Source: Candidatus Opitulatrix cubana (GTDB taxonomy: Bacteria > Actinomycetota > Actinomycetes > Actinomycetales > Bifidobacteriaceae). From it: DNA of 33,521 nt. The DNA is taken from NCBI GenBank assembly GCA_031283665.1, contig JAITBJ010000017.1, positions 1 to 33,521 of the forward strand, read 5' to 3'. Both the position numbers and the translations under genes were made by a program. This document shows positions 1 through 7,310 of the stretch, piece by piece (position 1 is the stretch's first letter; every line of letters begins with the position of its first letter). The notes beneath the pieces are model-generated. The model was not told the DNA's origin and ran no database searches. It was given only the letters and a program-made list of their open reading frames with translations.

Positions 1-1682
1 TCAGAATTACTGGACCGGTAGATTCATATACCTACGCTAATAATGTATATACATATTTAGCTCCACCGGCAATATCAACTATAGATGGCAAATCATCAGG
101 TTTATTATATCTAACACCATCAGGCGCAGTTGCTAATCCTTTAGATGTTGTTGGCACTGAGCTTGATAGACAGGGTTCTCAAGCAGGTAATATCACTGTT
201 GGAGGCACTTCTTTTGTGGGTTATTTGACTGATACTACTAGCACAGGTGCGAAAATTAAATTACCAGCTTTGACTGATTTAGATTGCAGTGTGCTTGATT
301 GCACTTTCACAAATAGCTCTTACATAAGAGTTCCTGTAGTCATTCCAACAGACGACTTTGGTAATTCAGACGCATTTGATATAGTTTATGTAAACAGCAC
401 TTCTGTAACTGGTGCATCTGACACTGATGTTCAGCCAAATCAGAATATAGTTATTCAAGGTGACAATTTCAAATTTACAGATACTGTCGCTGGTCAGGAT
501 GTGAATAATGTATCTCGAGTTGAGATTTGCACAACAGATGCTATTCCTGTTTGTAAAGATGCATTATTTAGTATTTCAAATGCTAATAATCTAAACGTGA
601 CACTTCCTACTTTTGTTAATGGCACTGAAGTTACTATTAGAGTACACAATATTGCTGGTGCTGTTACTGAAAACCAGGGCGTGAAACTTACTTATCAAAG
701 TACTGAATATATTGGAGATTTAACAGTGTATTCTGATCCAAACACGCCTGCTGATAATGATAAAAATATTGGTGCTAGCTGGACTAATTTGAACACAGCT
801 TCTGTAGCGGGCTATAATGTCAAATTATATAATTATGCTGATGGCAAATTTGCAGAAAAAGATGTGTCTGCGGGTGCCACTACTGTAAGATTTGATGTAG
901 TGTTCTCAGGAGATTATTATGTTGTTTTGACACCTATACTATCTAACGGTGTGACTCCTCCAGAATATGCAAGTAGTAATACTGTGACATTTGATTTGCA
1001 GCCAAACCCTAATGCCCCAACATCATTTGTAGATATCAAGAAGTTGAGCAGTGGTGAGCAGGCAAATATTTTATGGTTAGCAAAATATGGTGTGACTTCA
1101 GGTTATGAATGCACAGGTAAAGGCAAACCTGTAAAGGAATGTACAAAAGTTGGTGAAAATGCATATAAACCATCAGCTACAACATCAAGAGCACAAATGG
1201 CAGTATTTTTCCACCGTTTAGCAGGAGATCCAAGAACAGTTGGTACACCTGAGAACTTCTCTGATATATCTGCTAGTCCTATGAAAGATGATATTAAATG
1301 GCTTTCTACCTCAGGTGTCACAGGAGGCTACACTTGCACAGGTAAAGGCAAACCTGTAAAGGATTGTCAGTATGCTGGTGATAAAGTCTATATGCCTAAT
1401 ACATCTGTAAGCCGTGCACAAATGGCAATGTTTATGTATGCATTTGCATCTAAACCATATATGAGCGATGCAGAAGTAAACTCTTATTTAGCAAAGTTCA
1501 AAGATGCAAATAAATTGACTTCTTCTTCTGAAAGAAATGCTGTGGCTTGGTTGATAAAAGTAGGTGTGACTAGTGGATATTCAGATGGCACGTTTAGACC
1601 TTCTAATAAGACTACTCGTGGACAGATGGCGACATTTATGCGAAATCTTTCTAGAGGTTTGAAGTCAAGTTCTGACGCTTAA
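1..1682 (+). CDS. SLH-repeat surface protein, C-terminal part (5'-truncated by window edge)
   Basis: The reading frame is open from base 3 with no stop, so the gene begins outside the window; the GTG at 216 is only an internal codon. The 559 visible residues hold TIG/IPT-like beta modules (about the first 230 residues), an FnIII-like stretch, then three SLH-type repeats at the C terminus, each with a hydrophobic WLA or WL core, GVT-GY, a proline-containing segment and R-GQMA or RAQMA. The first two repeats carry an insertion with a cysteine pair (CTGKGKPVKEC and CTGKGKPVKDC) where the third has a plain SDGTF turn, so a small disulfide loop is plausible. SLH domains are known to hold proteins to secondary cell-wall polymers, so this is inferred to be an exported wall-bound adhesin or surface-layer component. 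Stop is TAA, followed by a strong terminator. Substrate or partner unknown. Confidence 0.85.
   Translation, partial: RITGPVDSYTYANNVYTYLAPPAISTIDGKSSGLLYLTPSGAVANPLDVVGTELDRQGSQAGNITVGGTSFVGYLTDTTSTGAKIKLPALTDLDCSVLDCTFTNSSYIRVPVVIPTDDFGNSDAFDIVYVNSTSVTGASDTDVQPNQNIVIQGDNFKFTDTVAGQDVNNVSRVEICTTDAIPVCKDALFSISNANNLNVTLPTFVNGTEVTIRVHNIAGAVTENQGVKLTYQSTEYIGDLTVYSDPNTPADNDKNIGASWTNLNTASVAGYNVKLYNYADGKFAEKDVSAGATTVRFDVVFSGDYYVVLTPILSNGVTPPEYASSNTVTFDLQPNPNAPTSFVDIKKLSSGEQANILWLAKYGVTSGYECTGKGKPVKECTKVGENAYKPSATTSRAQMAVFFHRLAGDPRTVGTPENFSDISASPMKDDIKWLSTSGVTGGYTCTGKGKPVKDCQYAGDKVYMPNTSVSRAQMAMFMYAFASKPYMSDAEVNSYLAKFKDANKLTSSSERNAVAWLIKVGVTSGYSDGTFRPSNKTTRGQMATFMRNLSRGLKSSSDA
1110..1138 (+). repeat. 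29-bp intragenic direct repeat, copy 1
   Basis: An exact 29-bp direct repeat inside the SLH gene; the second copy is at 1335-1363. It encodes the CTGKGKPVK loop of SLH repeat 1. Surrounding SLH repeat sequence is much less conserved between the two copies, so the loop looks recently duplicated or gene-converted. Confidence 0.9.
1335..1363 (+). repeat. 29-bp intragenic direct repeat, copy 2
   Basis: Second identical copy of the 29-bp repeat at 1110-1138, encoding the cysteine loop in SLH repeat 2. Confidence 0.9.
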
Positions 1683-1689
1683 TCTTTGT

Positions 1690-1727
1690 AGTAAAGTAAA
1701 CTCTTTTTCAGAGTTTCTTTACTTTTT
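1690..1727 (+). terminator. Intrinsic terminator after SLH protein gene
   Basis: The arms AGTAAAG-T-AAACTCT and AGAGTTT-CTTTACT pair over 14 bp with one bulged T and a short T-rich loop (TTTTC), followed directly by a run of T. It lies just past the TAA of the SLH gene and before the deoD promoter. Confidence 0.85.
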
Positions 1728-1742
1728 CGGCTTCGTTTAGTG

Positions 1743-1748
1743 TATAAT
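1743..1748 (+). promoter_or_regulatory. -10 box of deoD (leadered gene)
   Basis: A consensus TATAAT lies 38 nt before the deoD ATG, giving a leader of about 30 nt. The leader contains AAAGGA (1774-1779) 7 nt before the ATG, a good Shine-Dalgarno sequence. No convincing -35 box was seen. deoD is therefore expressed differently from the many apparently leaderless genes here. Confidence 0.6.
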
Positions 1749-1786
1749 AGTTATGTAAGATACTTTATTAGCGAAAGGAAAAATTC

Positions 1787-2512
1787 ATGGCTACACCACA
1801 TAACGAAGGCGAAAAAGGAGACTATGCAAAGACGGTTCTTATGCCGGGAGACCCTCTAAGAGCAAAGTTTATAGCAGAAACTTTTTTGGAGAATCCAAAG
1901 CTTATAAATAGCGTTAGAAACTGCCTAGGATACACAGGAGAATATAAAGGCAAAAAAGTTTCTGTAATGGCAAGCGGCATGGGTATGCCATCTATTGGCA
2001 TTTATTCTTATGAGCTTTTCACTCACTATGATGTAGATAATATAATAAGAATAGGATCTGCAGGAAGCTATTCTCCATCTTTAGATATTTATGATGTGGC
2101 AATAGCGTCAGACGCTTATTCAGAGAGTTCTTTCACCCATGTTCAAAGAGGTGAAAAATCTGATATTTTGAAAGGCAGCGATGAGTTGAATAAAGTATTA
2201 GAAGAGTCGGCGAAAGAACTAGGGTATCCTGTAAAACTTTGCCGCTATCATTCGTCAGATGTTTTCTATAGAGAAGCAGACTCTGATCCAAAGCCTGCAT
2301 GGGAGCGCCTGAGAGATGAAAAAGGATGCGAATGTGTAGAAATGGAATCGTTTGCATTGTTCAATAATGCTGCTGCCACAGGCAAAAATGCTGCAGCAAT
2401 TGTAACTATTTCAGATTCATTTGTTTCTAAAAAAGAGACTACTAGCGAAGAGAGACAAAACTCTTTCACCCGTATGATGGAAATAGCATTAGAAACTGCT
2501 ATCAAATTATAA
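1787..2512 (+). CDS. deoD: Purine-nucleoside phosphorylase, DeoD type
   Basis: Cytoplasmic enzyme that splits purine (deoxy)nucleosides with phosphate into free base and (deoxy)ribose 1-phosphate, the entry step of purine salvage. The 241-residue protein has the family length and begins with the characteristic MATPHN. It keeps the phosphate-binding GDPLRAK near residue 21, the RIGSAG segment, the substrate-binding VEMES, and the catalytic-type Asp in the TISDS segment that aligns with E. coli TVSDH. The start is fixed by the conserved N terminus and the AAAGGA ribosome site. It follows a terminator and has its own promoter, so it is probably transcribed alone or with hemW, whose reading frame opens directly after the deoD stop in the same phase. 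It fits functionally with cdd and the purine permease in this window. Confident. Confidence 0.95.
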   Translation: MATPHNEGEKGDYAKTVLMPGDPLRAKFIAETFLENPKLINSVRNCLGYTGEYKGKKVSVMASGMGMPSIGIYSYELFTHYDVDNIIRIGSAGSYSPSLDIYDVAIASDAYSESSFTHVQRGEKSDILKGSDELNKVLEESAKELGYPVKLCRYHSSDVFYREADSDPKPAWERLRDEKGCECVEMESFALFNNAAATGKNAAAIVTISDSFVSKKETTSEERQNSFTRMMEIALETAIKL

Positions 2513-2518
2513 TACGAT
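2513..2518 (+). promoter_or_regulatory. Possible -10 box for leaderless hemW start
   Basis: TACGAT followed by exactly 6 nt and then CTG at 2525. This is the same spacing found at fourteen other start codons in the window, which is the main reason to consider CTG as the hemW start. Confidence 0.4.
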
Positions 2519-2524
2519 ATTATT

Positions 2525-3763
2525 CTGAATACAGGGTGCCATTTATCTAACAATTTTGGCGTATATATTCATATACCTGCGTGTTTGAAACGCTGCGGAT
2601 ATTGTGATTTTTTATCTTTTGCAGTATCACCTGCTCCACATTCTGTTTTGCATTCCGCCACTTCTGCTATATCTGGTTCCGTTTCCCGCTCGGACTTGTC
2701 TATAGATGGTTTTAGTCTTGCAGAGTATACAAATGCTCTGATTAGAGAAATTGAAAACCGAGGCAAAAGCTATAGAGAAAAACTTGCTAAAGAGAATATC
2801 AAATCCTGTAAAACAGTGTTTTTTGGAGGCGGAACTCCCTCGCTTTTGCCTCCTGATGGCATAAAGCGTATAATAGATGCAATTGCTAACGTTTTTACTT
2901 TGGAAGCAGATGCTGAAATCACTTTAGAGGCAAACCCTGATACAATTTCAGGCGACTATTTAAAACAGATTAAGGCTGCAGGCGTAAATCGTCTTTCGCT
3001 AGGTGTTCAAAGTTTCAATCAGGAAATGCTTGATATATTAGACAGAACTCATAATCCACAAAATGTATTTACTGCTTTGGATTTTGCTAATAATTTGGGG
3101 TTTAAAACTTCTATAGACCTGATATATGGCATTCCGAATATGACAAAGGCTATATGGGAAGATACTTTGAACGCTGCTATAAATCTGGATTTGAAACATA
3201 TTTCGCTTTATGCCTTAACTCTTGAAAAGAATGTGCCTCTTTTTCAAGCGGTTCGAAAAGGAAAATATACGCTGATAGATGATGCTGAAGTGGCTACTCA
3301 ATATGAGACAGCTGATGCTTTTTTATCTAAAGCAGGCTTTTCTTGGTATGAGATTTCATCATTTTCTAGAGGTCCTGATTTTCAATGTGAGCATAATTTA
3401 GGATATTGGCGAGGCGGCAGCTGGTTAGGAATTGGTGCAGGTGCTGCATCATCAGTGGGAAATCTTAGAGAGACTAACGCCCGCCGCCTCGCAGATTATA
3501 TTGCTGGCAAACCGCCTAAAAAGTCAACTCTAAACCCAGAGGAAATTGAGTTTGAGAAGAAAATGCTATTTACAAGGACTAGTGGCGGTTTGCCAATAGC
3601 TAATGCATCAAAGCAAATAATCTTACGAGAAGCACTAGATGCAAAAATAGTAGATATGCTTTTGAGTGAAAATCTGATAGACAGCAAAAAAGCTGAAGAG
3701 GGTTTACTTGTTTTGACTCTAAAGGGTAGACTGCTTCATAATGAAATTGTGAAATTATTATAA
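2525..3763 (+). CDS. hemW: HemW-type radical SAM heme chaperone (non-canonical start)
   Basis: Radical SAM protein of the HemN/HemW family; HemW members bind heme and are thought to deliver it to respiratory enzymes. Visible features in order: VYIHIPACLKRCGYCDF with the CX3CX2C cluster motif plus the following C-x-F pattern typical of HemW, GGGTPSLL, EANPD, RLSLGVQSF, DLIYGIPNMT, a central HISLYAL strand and EHNLGYWRGG. The conserved N terminus lies upstream of the first ordinary start (TTG 2585), which falls inside the cluster motif. Between the deoD stop and 2582 the frame has no ATG, GTG or TTG. CTG at 2525 is preferred here because a TACGAT box lies exactly 6 nt upstream. Compared with E. 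coli HemW there are about 25 extra Ser-rich residues directly after the cysteine motif. Function is confident; start is not. Confidence 0.85.
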   Translation: MNTGCHLSNNFGVYIHIPACLKRCGYCDFLSFAVSPAPHSVLHSATSAISGSVSRSDLSIDGFSLAEYTNALIREIENRGKSYREKLAKENIKSCKTVFFGGGTPSLLPPDGIKRIIDAIANVFTLEADAEITLEANPDTISGDYLKQIKAAGVNRLSLGVQSFNQEMLDILDRTHNPQNVFTALDFANNLGFKTSIDLIYGIPNMTKAIWEDTLNAAINLDLKHISLYALTLEKNVPLFQAVRKGKYTLIDDAEVATQYETADAFLSKAGFSWYEISSFSRGPDFQCEHNLGYWRGGSWLGIGAGAASSVGNLRETNARRLADYIAGKPPKKSTLNPEEIEFEKKMLFTRTSGGLPIANASKQIILREALDAKIVDMLLSENLIDSKKAEEGLLVLTLKGRLLHNEIVKLL

Positions 3764-3769
3764 AATGTA

Positions 3770-3775
3770 TATAAT
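3770..3775 (+). promoter_or_regulatory. -10 box, leaderless methyltransferase-like gene
   Basis: Consensus TATAAT, 6 nt spacer, ATG at 3782. It begins 7 nt after the hemW stop. Confidence 0.65.
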
Positions 3776-3781
3776 TAAAAT

Positions 3782-4591
3782 ATGATACAAAATCAGAAAT
3801 CAAATCATATAAATTCAAAACATAAAAACTCAAAAAAAGATTTTGTTTTCAAATATGGATCTATCTATAATGAGGACTTTGAATCAGGCTCAAAACATCT
3901 AAAGCGGCAAAATGTAGAGGTGGAATTAGTAATAGCAGAGCCGCAGTTGAGAAACAGCAAATCATCATTTTCAAAAAAGAGCAATTTAGCTTCTGCGCCC
4001 TGGGTGACTTCCGCAGCGTCTTTGCTGAAAAAGGGCGGAAGTTTTTTATGTATATGCTCCCCAGAGCAGGTAGATAGTGTTTTATCAGCCGCGAAAAAAG
4101 CGCGTTTACAATATAAAGATATTCTTATTTTTGAAAACCTTTCCCCGTTAGTAGATAAAAATGTTATAGATAAAACGGTAAATGATAAAAAAGCTGAAAA
4201 TCGCAGAAGCAGTAGCGGTAGAAACCAAAAGAAATTTTTCACATCATCTGCATCTATTATTTTATGGTTTATAAAACCTGGAGAAAAAGTGTATTTCAAT
4301 AAAAGCGGTTTATCATATGTGAGTCCGGTTATAAAGTCTTCGTATGATGTTGATTTTGATAAATATGATGAAAGAATATCTTTTTTTCAAAAGCCTATAA
4401 AACTCTATGAGCGTTTGCTAAAGCTTTTTACTAAAATAAATGATACTGTTTTATATCTGAATGCTAATTCAGGATCAGGAATTATTGCAGCACTTATTTT
4501 GAAACGGAATTATTTAGCTTTTGAAAAAAATGTTAAGGTTTATGAGAACACTAGGGGCAGGATTGAAAAATTTAAACACTCTAATAGTTAA
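3782..4591 (+). CDS. Degenerate N6-adenine/N4-cytosine DNA methyltransferase-like protein
   Basis: The 269-residue protein follows the layout of small beta-class site-specific DNA methyltransferases: an N-terminal F-YGSIYNEDF and VELVI strand leading to the catalytic position, a W-LKKGG helix/strand, then QKPIKLYERLL, the DTVLYL-GSG segment and NYLAFE near the C terminus. The catalytic DPPY-type tetrapeptide is AEPQ (residues 52-55) and the DPF before GSG is also replaced (NANSGSG, about 227-233), so transferase activity is unlikely. A lysine-, asparagine- and serine-rich stretch (about 124-152, with DK repeats) interrupts the middle. The frame is intact, with its own TATAAT-N6-ATG start, so it may still be expressed. 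Its 3' end overlaps the next gene by 50 bp. No restriction gene is adjacent. It could be a DNA-binding relic or a fast-evolving orphan; a specific function is not claimed. Confidence 0.6.
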   Translation: MIQNQKSNHINSKHKNSKKDFVFKYGSIYNEDFESGSKHLKRQNVEVELVIAEPQLRNSKSSFSKKSNLASAPWVTSAASLLKKGGSFLCICSPEQVDSVLSAAKKARLQYKDILIFENLSPLVDKNVIDKTVNDKKAENRRSSSGRNQKKFFTSSASIILWFIKPGEKVYFNKSGLSYVSPVIKSSYDVDFDKYDERISFFQKPIKLYERLLKLFTKINDTVLYLNANSGSGIIAALILKRNYLAFEKNVKVYENTRGRIEKFKHSNS

Positions 4592-5777
4592 AATCTTTTT
4601 GCCTGCAGCTCTTTATGAAATAGCAATAGGCGCTATCACACCTATGATAGCTATAGCAGCTTTGAATTTGCAGGCAAGTGTAGCAGTAGCATCTGTGGTA
4701 GCCGCTTTACTTGGTGTGGGTCAAATAGTAGGAGATATTCCGGCTGGTAAATTAGCTACAGCACATGGGGACAGGCTTGCAATGATTTATGGGTCGCTCG
4801 GTTCATTTGTATGCCTTGTACTATGCTTTTTTGCACCAAACTATTTTATTTTAGGCTTGGGTATATTTTTCATAGGAGGTATAAATGCTATATTTATGCT
4901 CGCTCGTCAAGGTTATGTGATAGAAATCACTCCAGAAAAATATACATCTCGTGCTCTTTCCACATTAGGAGGTATGACGCGAATAGGGCTTTTGGCAGGT
5001 CCTTTTTTAGGTTCTGCTACTATATCTGTTTGGGGTCTGAATTCGATTTATATTTTGTCAATAATAATAGTGGTGCTTACTCTTATCACGCTTTTAGCAT
5101 TTACAGATGTTGATAGTAAAACAGGTAAAAAGTTTGCCAAAAGCGGTGCAAAAAAGCGTAAAGTTGAGCAGAAGAATATATCATCAAGATGGATTTTTCA
5201 AACTCATAGAAATATATTTTTCACACTTGGTTTAACTATTTTGATAATAGGAGCTATAAGAGCTATTCGTCAGGTTGGAATACCTTTATGGAGCCAGTCC
5301 CAAGGAATAAGCGAATCAGATGTGAGCCTGATATTTGGCATATCATCACTTTTTGACTGTTTATTATTTTATCCATCTGCTTTGATAATGGACCACTTTG
5401 GAAGACTTTGGAGCTCGGTTCCGTCTATGCTTATTATGGCTGCGGGGCTGGCGTGGCTTCCTTTTACGCATAGTTTTGCAAGCATTTGCATCTGTTCTAT
5501 AGTTATAGGAATTGGAAACGGTTTAGGCACAGGAATAATTATGACTCTTGCAGCAGATGTGGCGCCGCCAGAATATAGAGCAAATTTTTTGGGACTTTGG
5601 CGTATATTTTCTGATTCAGGCAATGCTATAGGACCTTTATTAGTTTCTGTGGGCACTACAGCTTTAACCCTTGGAACTACTATTTTTATTTCATCATTTT
5701 TAGGAGTGGCAGCTGTGATTATGCTTTTTATTTTTGCACCGAAATACTCTAAAAAAGCAAACTTAGTTCATATTTAA
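4542..5777 (+). CDS. MFS transporter
   Basis: Integral membrane permease of the major facilitator superfamily, about 411 residues with roughly 12 hydrophobic segments. The first half contains the loop GDIPAGKLATAHGDRLAM, which matches the MFS A-motif pattern between helices 2 and 3. The second half has the equivalent ALIMDHFGR. A lysine-rich cytoplasmic loop (SKTGKKFAKSGAKKRK) separates the two six-helix halves. The start is uncertain: TTG 4521 and ATG 4530 are also in frame, but ATG 4542 has AAGG just before it and begins close to the first membrane helix. It overlaps the preceding gene by 50 bp, so translational coupling is likely. Overall pattern suggests a drug or sugar exporter type; the substrate cannot be read from sequence. 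Confidence 0.8.
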   Translation: MRTLGAGLKNLNTLIVKIFLPAALYEIAIGAITPMIAIAALNLQASVAVASVVAALLGVGQIVGDIPAGKLATAHGDRLAMIYGSLGSFVCLVLCFFAPNYFILGLGIFFIGGINAIFMLARQGYVIEITPEKYTSRALSTLGGMTRIGLLAGPFLGSATISVWGLNSIYILSIIIVVLTLITLLAFTDVDSKTGKKFAKSGAKKRKVEQKNISSRWIFQTHRNIFFTLGLTILIIGAIRAIRQVGIPLWSQSQGISESDVSLIFGISSLFDCLLFYPSALIMDHFGRLWSSVPSMLIMAAGLAWLPFTHSFASICICSIVIGIGNGLGTGIIMTLAADVAPPEYRANFLGLWRIFSDSGNAIGPLLVSVGTTALTLGTTIFISSFLGVAAVIMLFIFAPKYSKKANLVHI

Positions 5778-5799
5778 TCCGTTTTACTTTTTAGCCTTT

Positions 5800-5805
5800 T
5801 ATGAT
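5800..5805 (+). promoter_or_regulatory. Possible -10 box of the rpoZ-metK-priA run
   Basis: TATGAT 26 nt before the rpoZ ATG. The leader carries AAAGGG (5819-5824), 7 nt before the ATG, a good ribosome site. Like deoD, this gene appears leadered. No clear -35 box was seen. Confidence 0.4.
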
Positions 5806-5831
5806 AAACTTATATTAGAAAGGGTGAATAA

Positions 5832-6098
5832 ATGACAGGCACTATTCCACAACCAGAGGGATTATCAAATCCACCAATTGACGAGTTATTAGAGAAGACA
5901 GATTCTAAATATGCTTTAGCGTCTTTCTCAGCAGCAAGAGCTAAACAGATTAATTCTTATTTCGCCCAGCTTCAAGAGGGTTTACTTGAAAGTGTAGGAC
6001 CTATGATAGATAAAGAGGAAATGAGTGATGACAAATCTTTATCTATAGCTATGAAAGAGATTAATAAAGGTATTATAGATTTATTCCCAGGCAAATAA
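5832..6098 (+). CDS. rpoZ: RNA polymerase omega subunit
   Basis: Small subunit that binds the beta' subunit and helps assemble and stabilise RNA polymerase. The 88-residue protein has the actinobacterial omega pattern: G-SNPPIDELLEKTDSKYAL, then ARAKQINSYFAQL, GLLESVGP, and a C-terminal KSLSIAMKEI. Length is normal for actinobacterial omega. The ATG is supported by AAAGGG 7 nt upstream. metK follows after 3 nt. In many Actinobacteria gmk lies just before rpoZ; here an MFS gene occupies that place. The rpoZ-metK-priA order is one of the better lineage signals in this window. Confidence 0.9.
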   Translation: MTGTIPQPEGLSNPPIDELLEKTDSKYALASFSAARAKQINSYFAQLQEGLLESVGPMIDKEEMSDDKSLSIAMKEINKGIIDLFPGK

Positions 6099-6101
6099 TT
6101 T

Positions 6102-7310
6102 ATGACACGACTTGTAACTAGCGAGTCTGTCACTTGCGGGCATCCTGATAAAGTTTGTGATCAAATTTCTGATGCTATTTTGACTCAGATTCTAAAAAAT
6201 GATAAAAATGCTCGTGTAGCTGTTGAAACATTTGTAACATCTGGTTTAGTATCAGTGATGGGCGAAATATCTACTGATTATTATGTGGAAATAGAAAACA
6301 TTGTTAGGCAGACTCTGAAAAAGATAGGCTATAATTCATCAAGAGTAGGTTTTGATTATGAATCTTGCGGTGTGCTAGTTTCTATAGATTCACAATCGCC
6401 TGATATATCTCAAGGCGTAGATCAAATAAAAGATATTGATCATAAGCGACAGGCTAAATCATCTTTAAATTATTTAGGTGCTGGAGACCAGGGAATTATG
6501 TTTGGATATGCAAACTGTGAAACAGATGAACTTTTTCCCCTAGCTCCTAAAATTGCAAATGAATTAGCTTTGCAATTAGTAAAAGTTCGTGAAGAGGGCA
6601 CTGTTGAAAATCTACGCCCTGATGGCAAAACTCAAATCACTTTAGAATATGATGGTAAAAAAGCTAGAGCTGTTAAAACAGTAGTTATATCTGCGCAACA
6701 TAATGAAAATGTAAATGAAAAAACTCTGAAAAATGAAATACTTAAATCTGTAGTTCGCCCTGTGCTAGATAAATATAATTTTAGCAAATATAATTTAGAT
6801 ACGAGCAACTTTGATTTTATTTTCAATCCTACAGGAAAGTTTATAATCGGGGGCCCAAGAGCTGATACAGGCTTGACCGGTAGAAAAATAATTGTAGACA
6901 CTTATGGAGGTATAGCTCATCACGGAGGTGGAGCGTTTTCAGGAAAGGACCCATCAAAGGTTGATAGAAGCGCATCATACGCTTTGCGGTGGATTGCAAA
7001 AAATGTGGTAGCGGCAGATCTTGCAAAAGAGGTAGAGCTGCAGGTGAGTTATGCAATAGGCATTGCTGAACCTGTTAGTTTGAATATAGACACATTTGGT
7101 ACAGGTTTAATTTCTGACGATAAGATTTTACAAGGAGTGAAAAAAGTTTTTGATCTTCGCCCTGCAGCAATAATTCGTGATTTGGATTTGCTAAATGTTG
7201 ACTATACTCAAACATCTGTTTTTGGACATTTTGGTAGATCAGATGTTAGCTTTTCGTGGGAGGAATGTAATAGAGTAAATGAATTAAAAGATGCGTGCAG
7301 AAGTTTTTGA
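6102..7310 (+). CDS. metK: S-adenosylmethionine synthetase
   Basis: Makes S-adenosylmethionine from methionine and ATP, the methyl donor used by trmI in this window and the source molecule for radical SAM enzymes such as HemW. The 402 residues match the family length. Visible signatures: GHPDK (13-17) of the N-terminal ATP site, GAGDQGIMFGYA, and GGGAFSGKDPSKVDRSA with the metal- and phosphate-binding residues. The start is 3 nt after the rpoZ stop. There is no strong ribosome site of its own, consistent with coupling to rpoZ. The 3' end overlaps the priA-like gene by 20 bp. All key motifs look intact. Confidence 0.97.
   Translation: MTRLVTSESVTCGHPDKVCDQISDAILTQILKNDKNARVAVETFVTSGLVSVMGEISTDYYVEIENIVRQTLKKIGYNSSRVGFDYESCGVLVSIDSQSPDISQGVDQIKDIDHKRQAKSSLNYLGAGDQGIMFGYANCETDELFPLAPKIANELALQLVKVREEGTVENLRPDGKTQITLEYDGKKARAVKTVVISAQHNENVNEKTLKNEILKSVVRPVLDKYNFSKYNLDTSNFDFIFNPTGKFIIGGPRADTGLTGRKIIVDTYGGIAHHGGGAFSGKDPSKVDRSASYALRWIAKNVVAADLAKEVELQVSYAIGIAEPVSLNIDTFGTGLISDDKILQGVKKVFDLRPAAIIRDLDLLNVDYTQTSVFGHFGRSDVSFSWEECNRVNELKDACRSF

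Noticed and set aside
216..218. GTG at 216 as the start of the SLH protein
   Set aside because: The same frame is open back to base 3 and encodes TIG-like sequence continuous with the rest, so the true start is outside the window.
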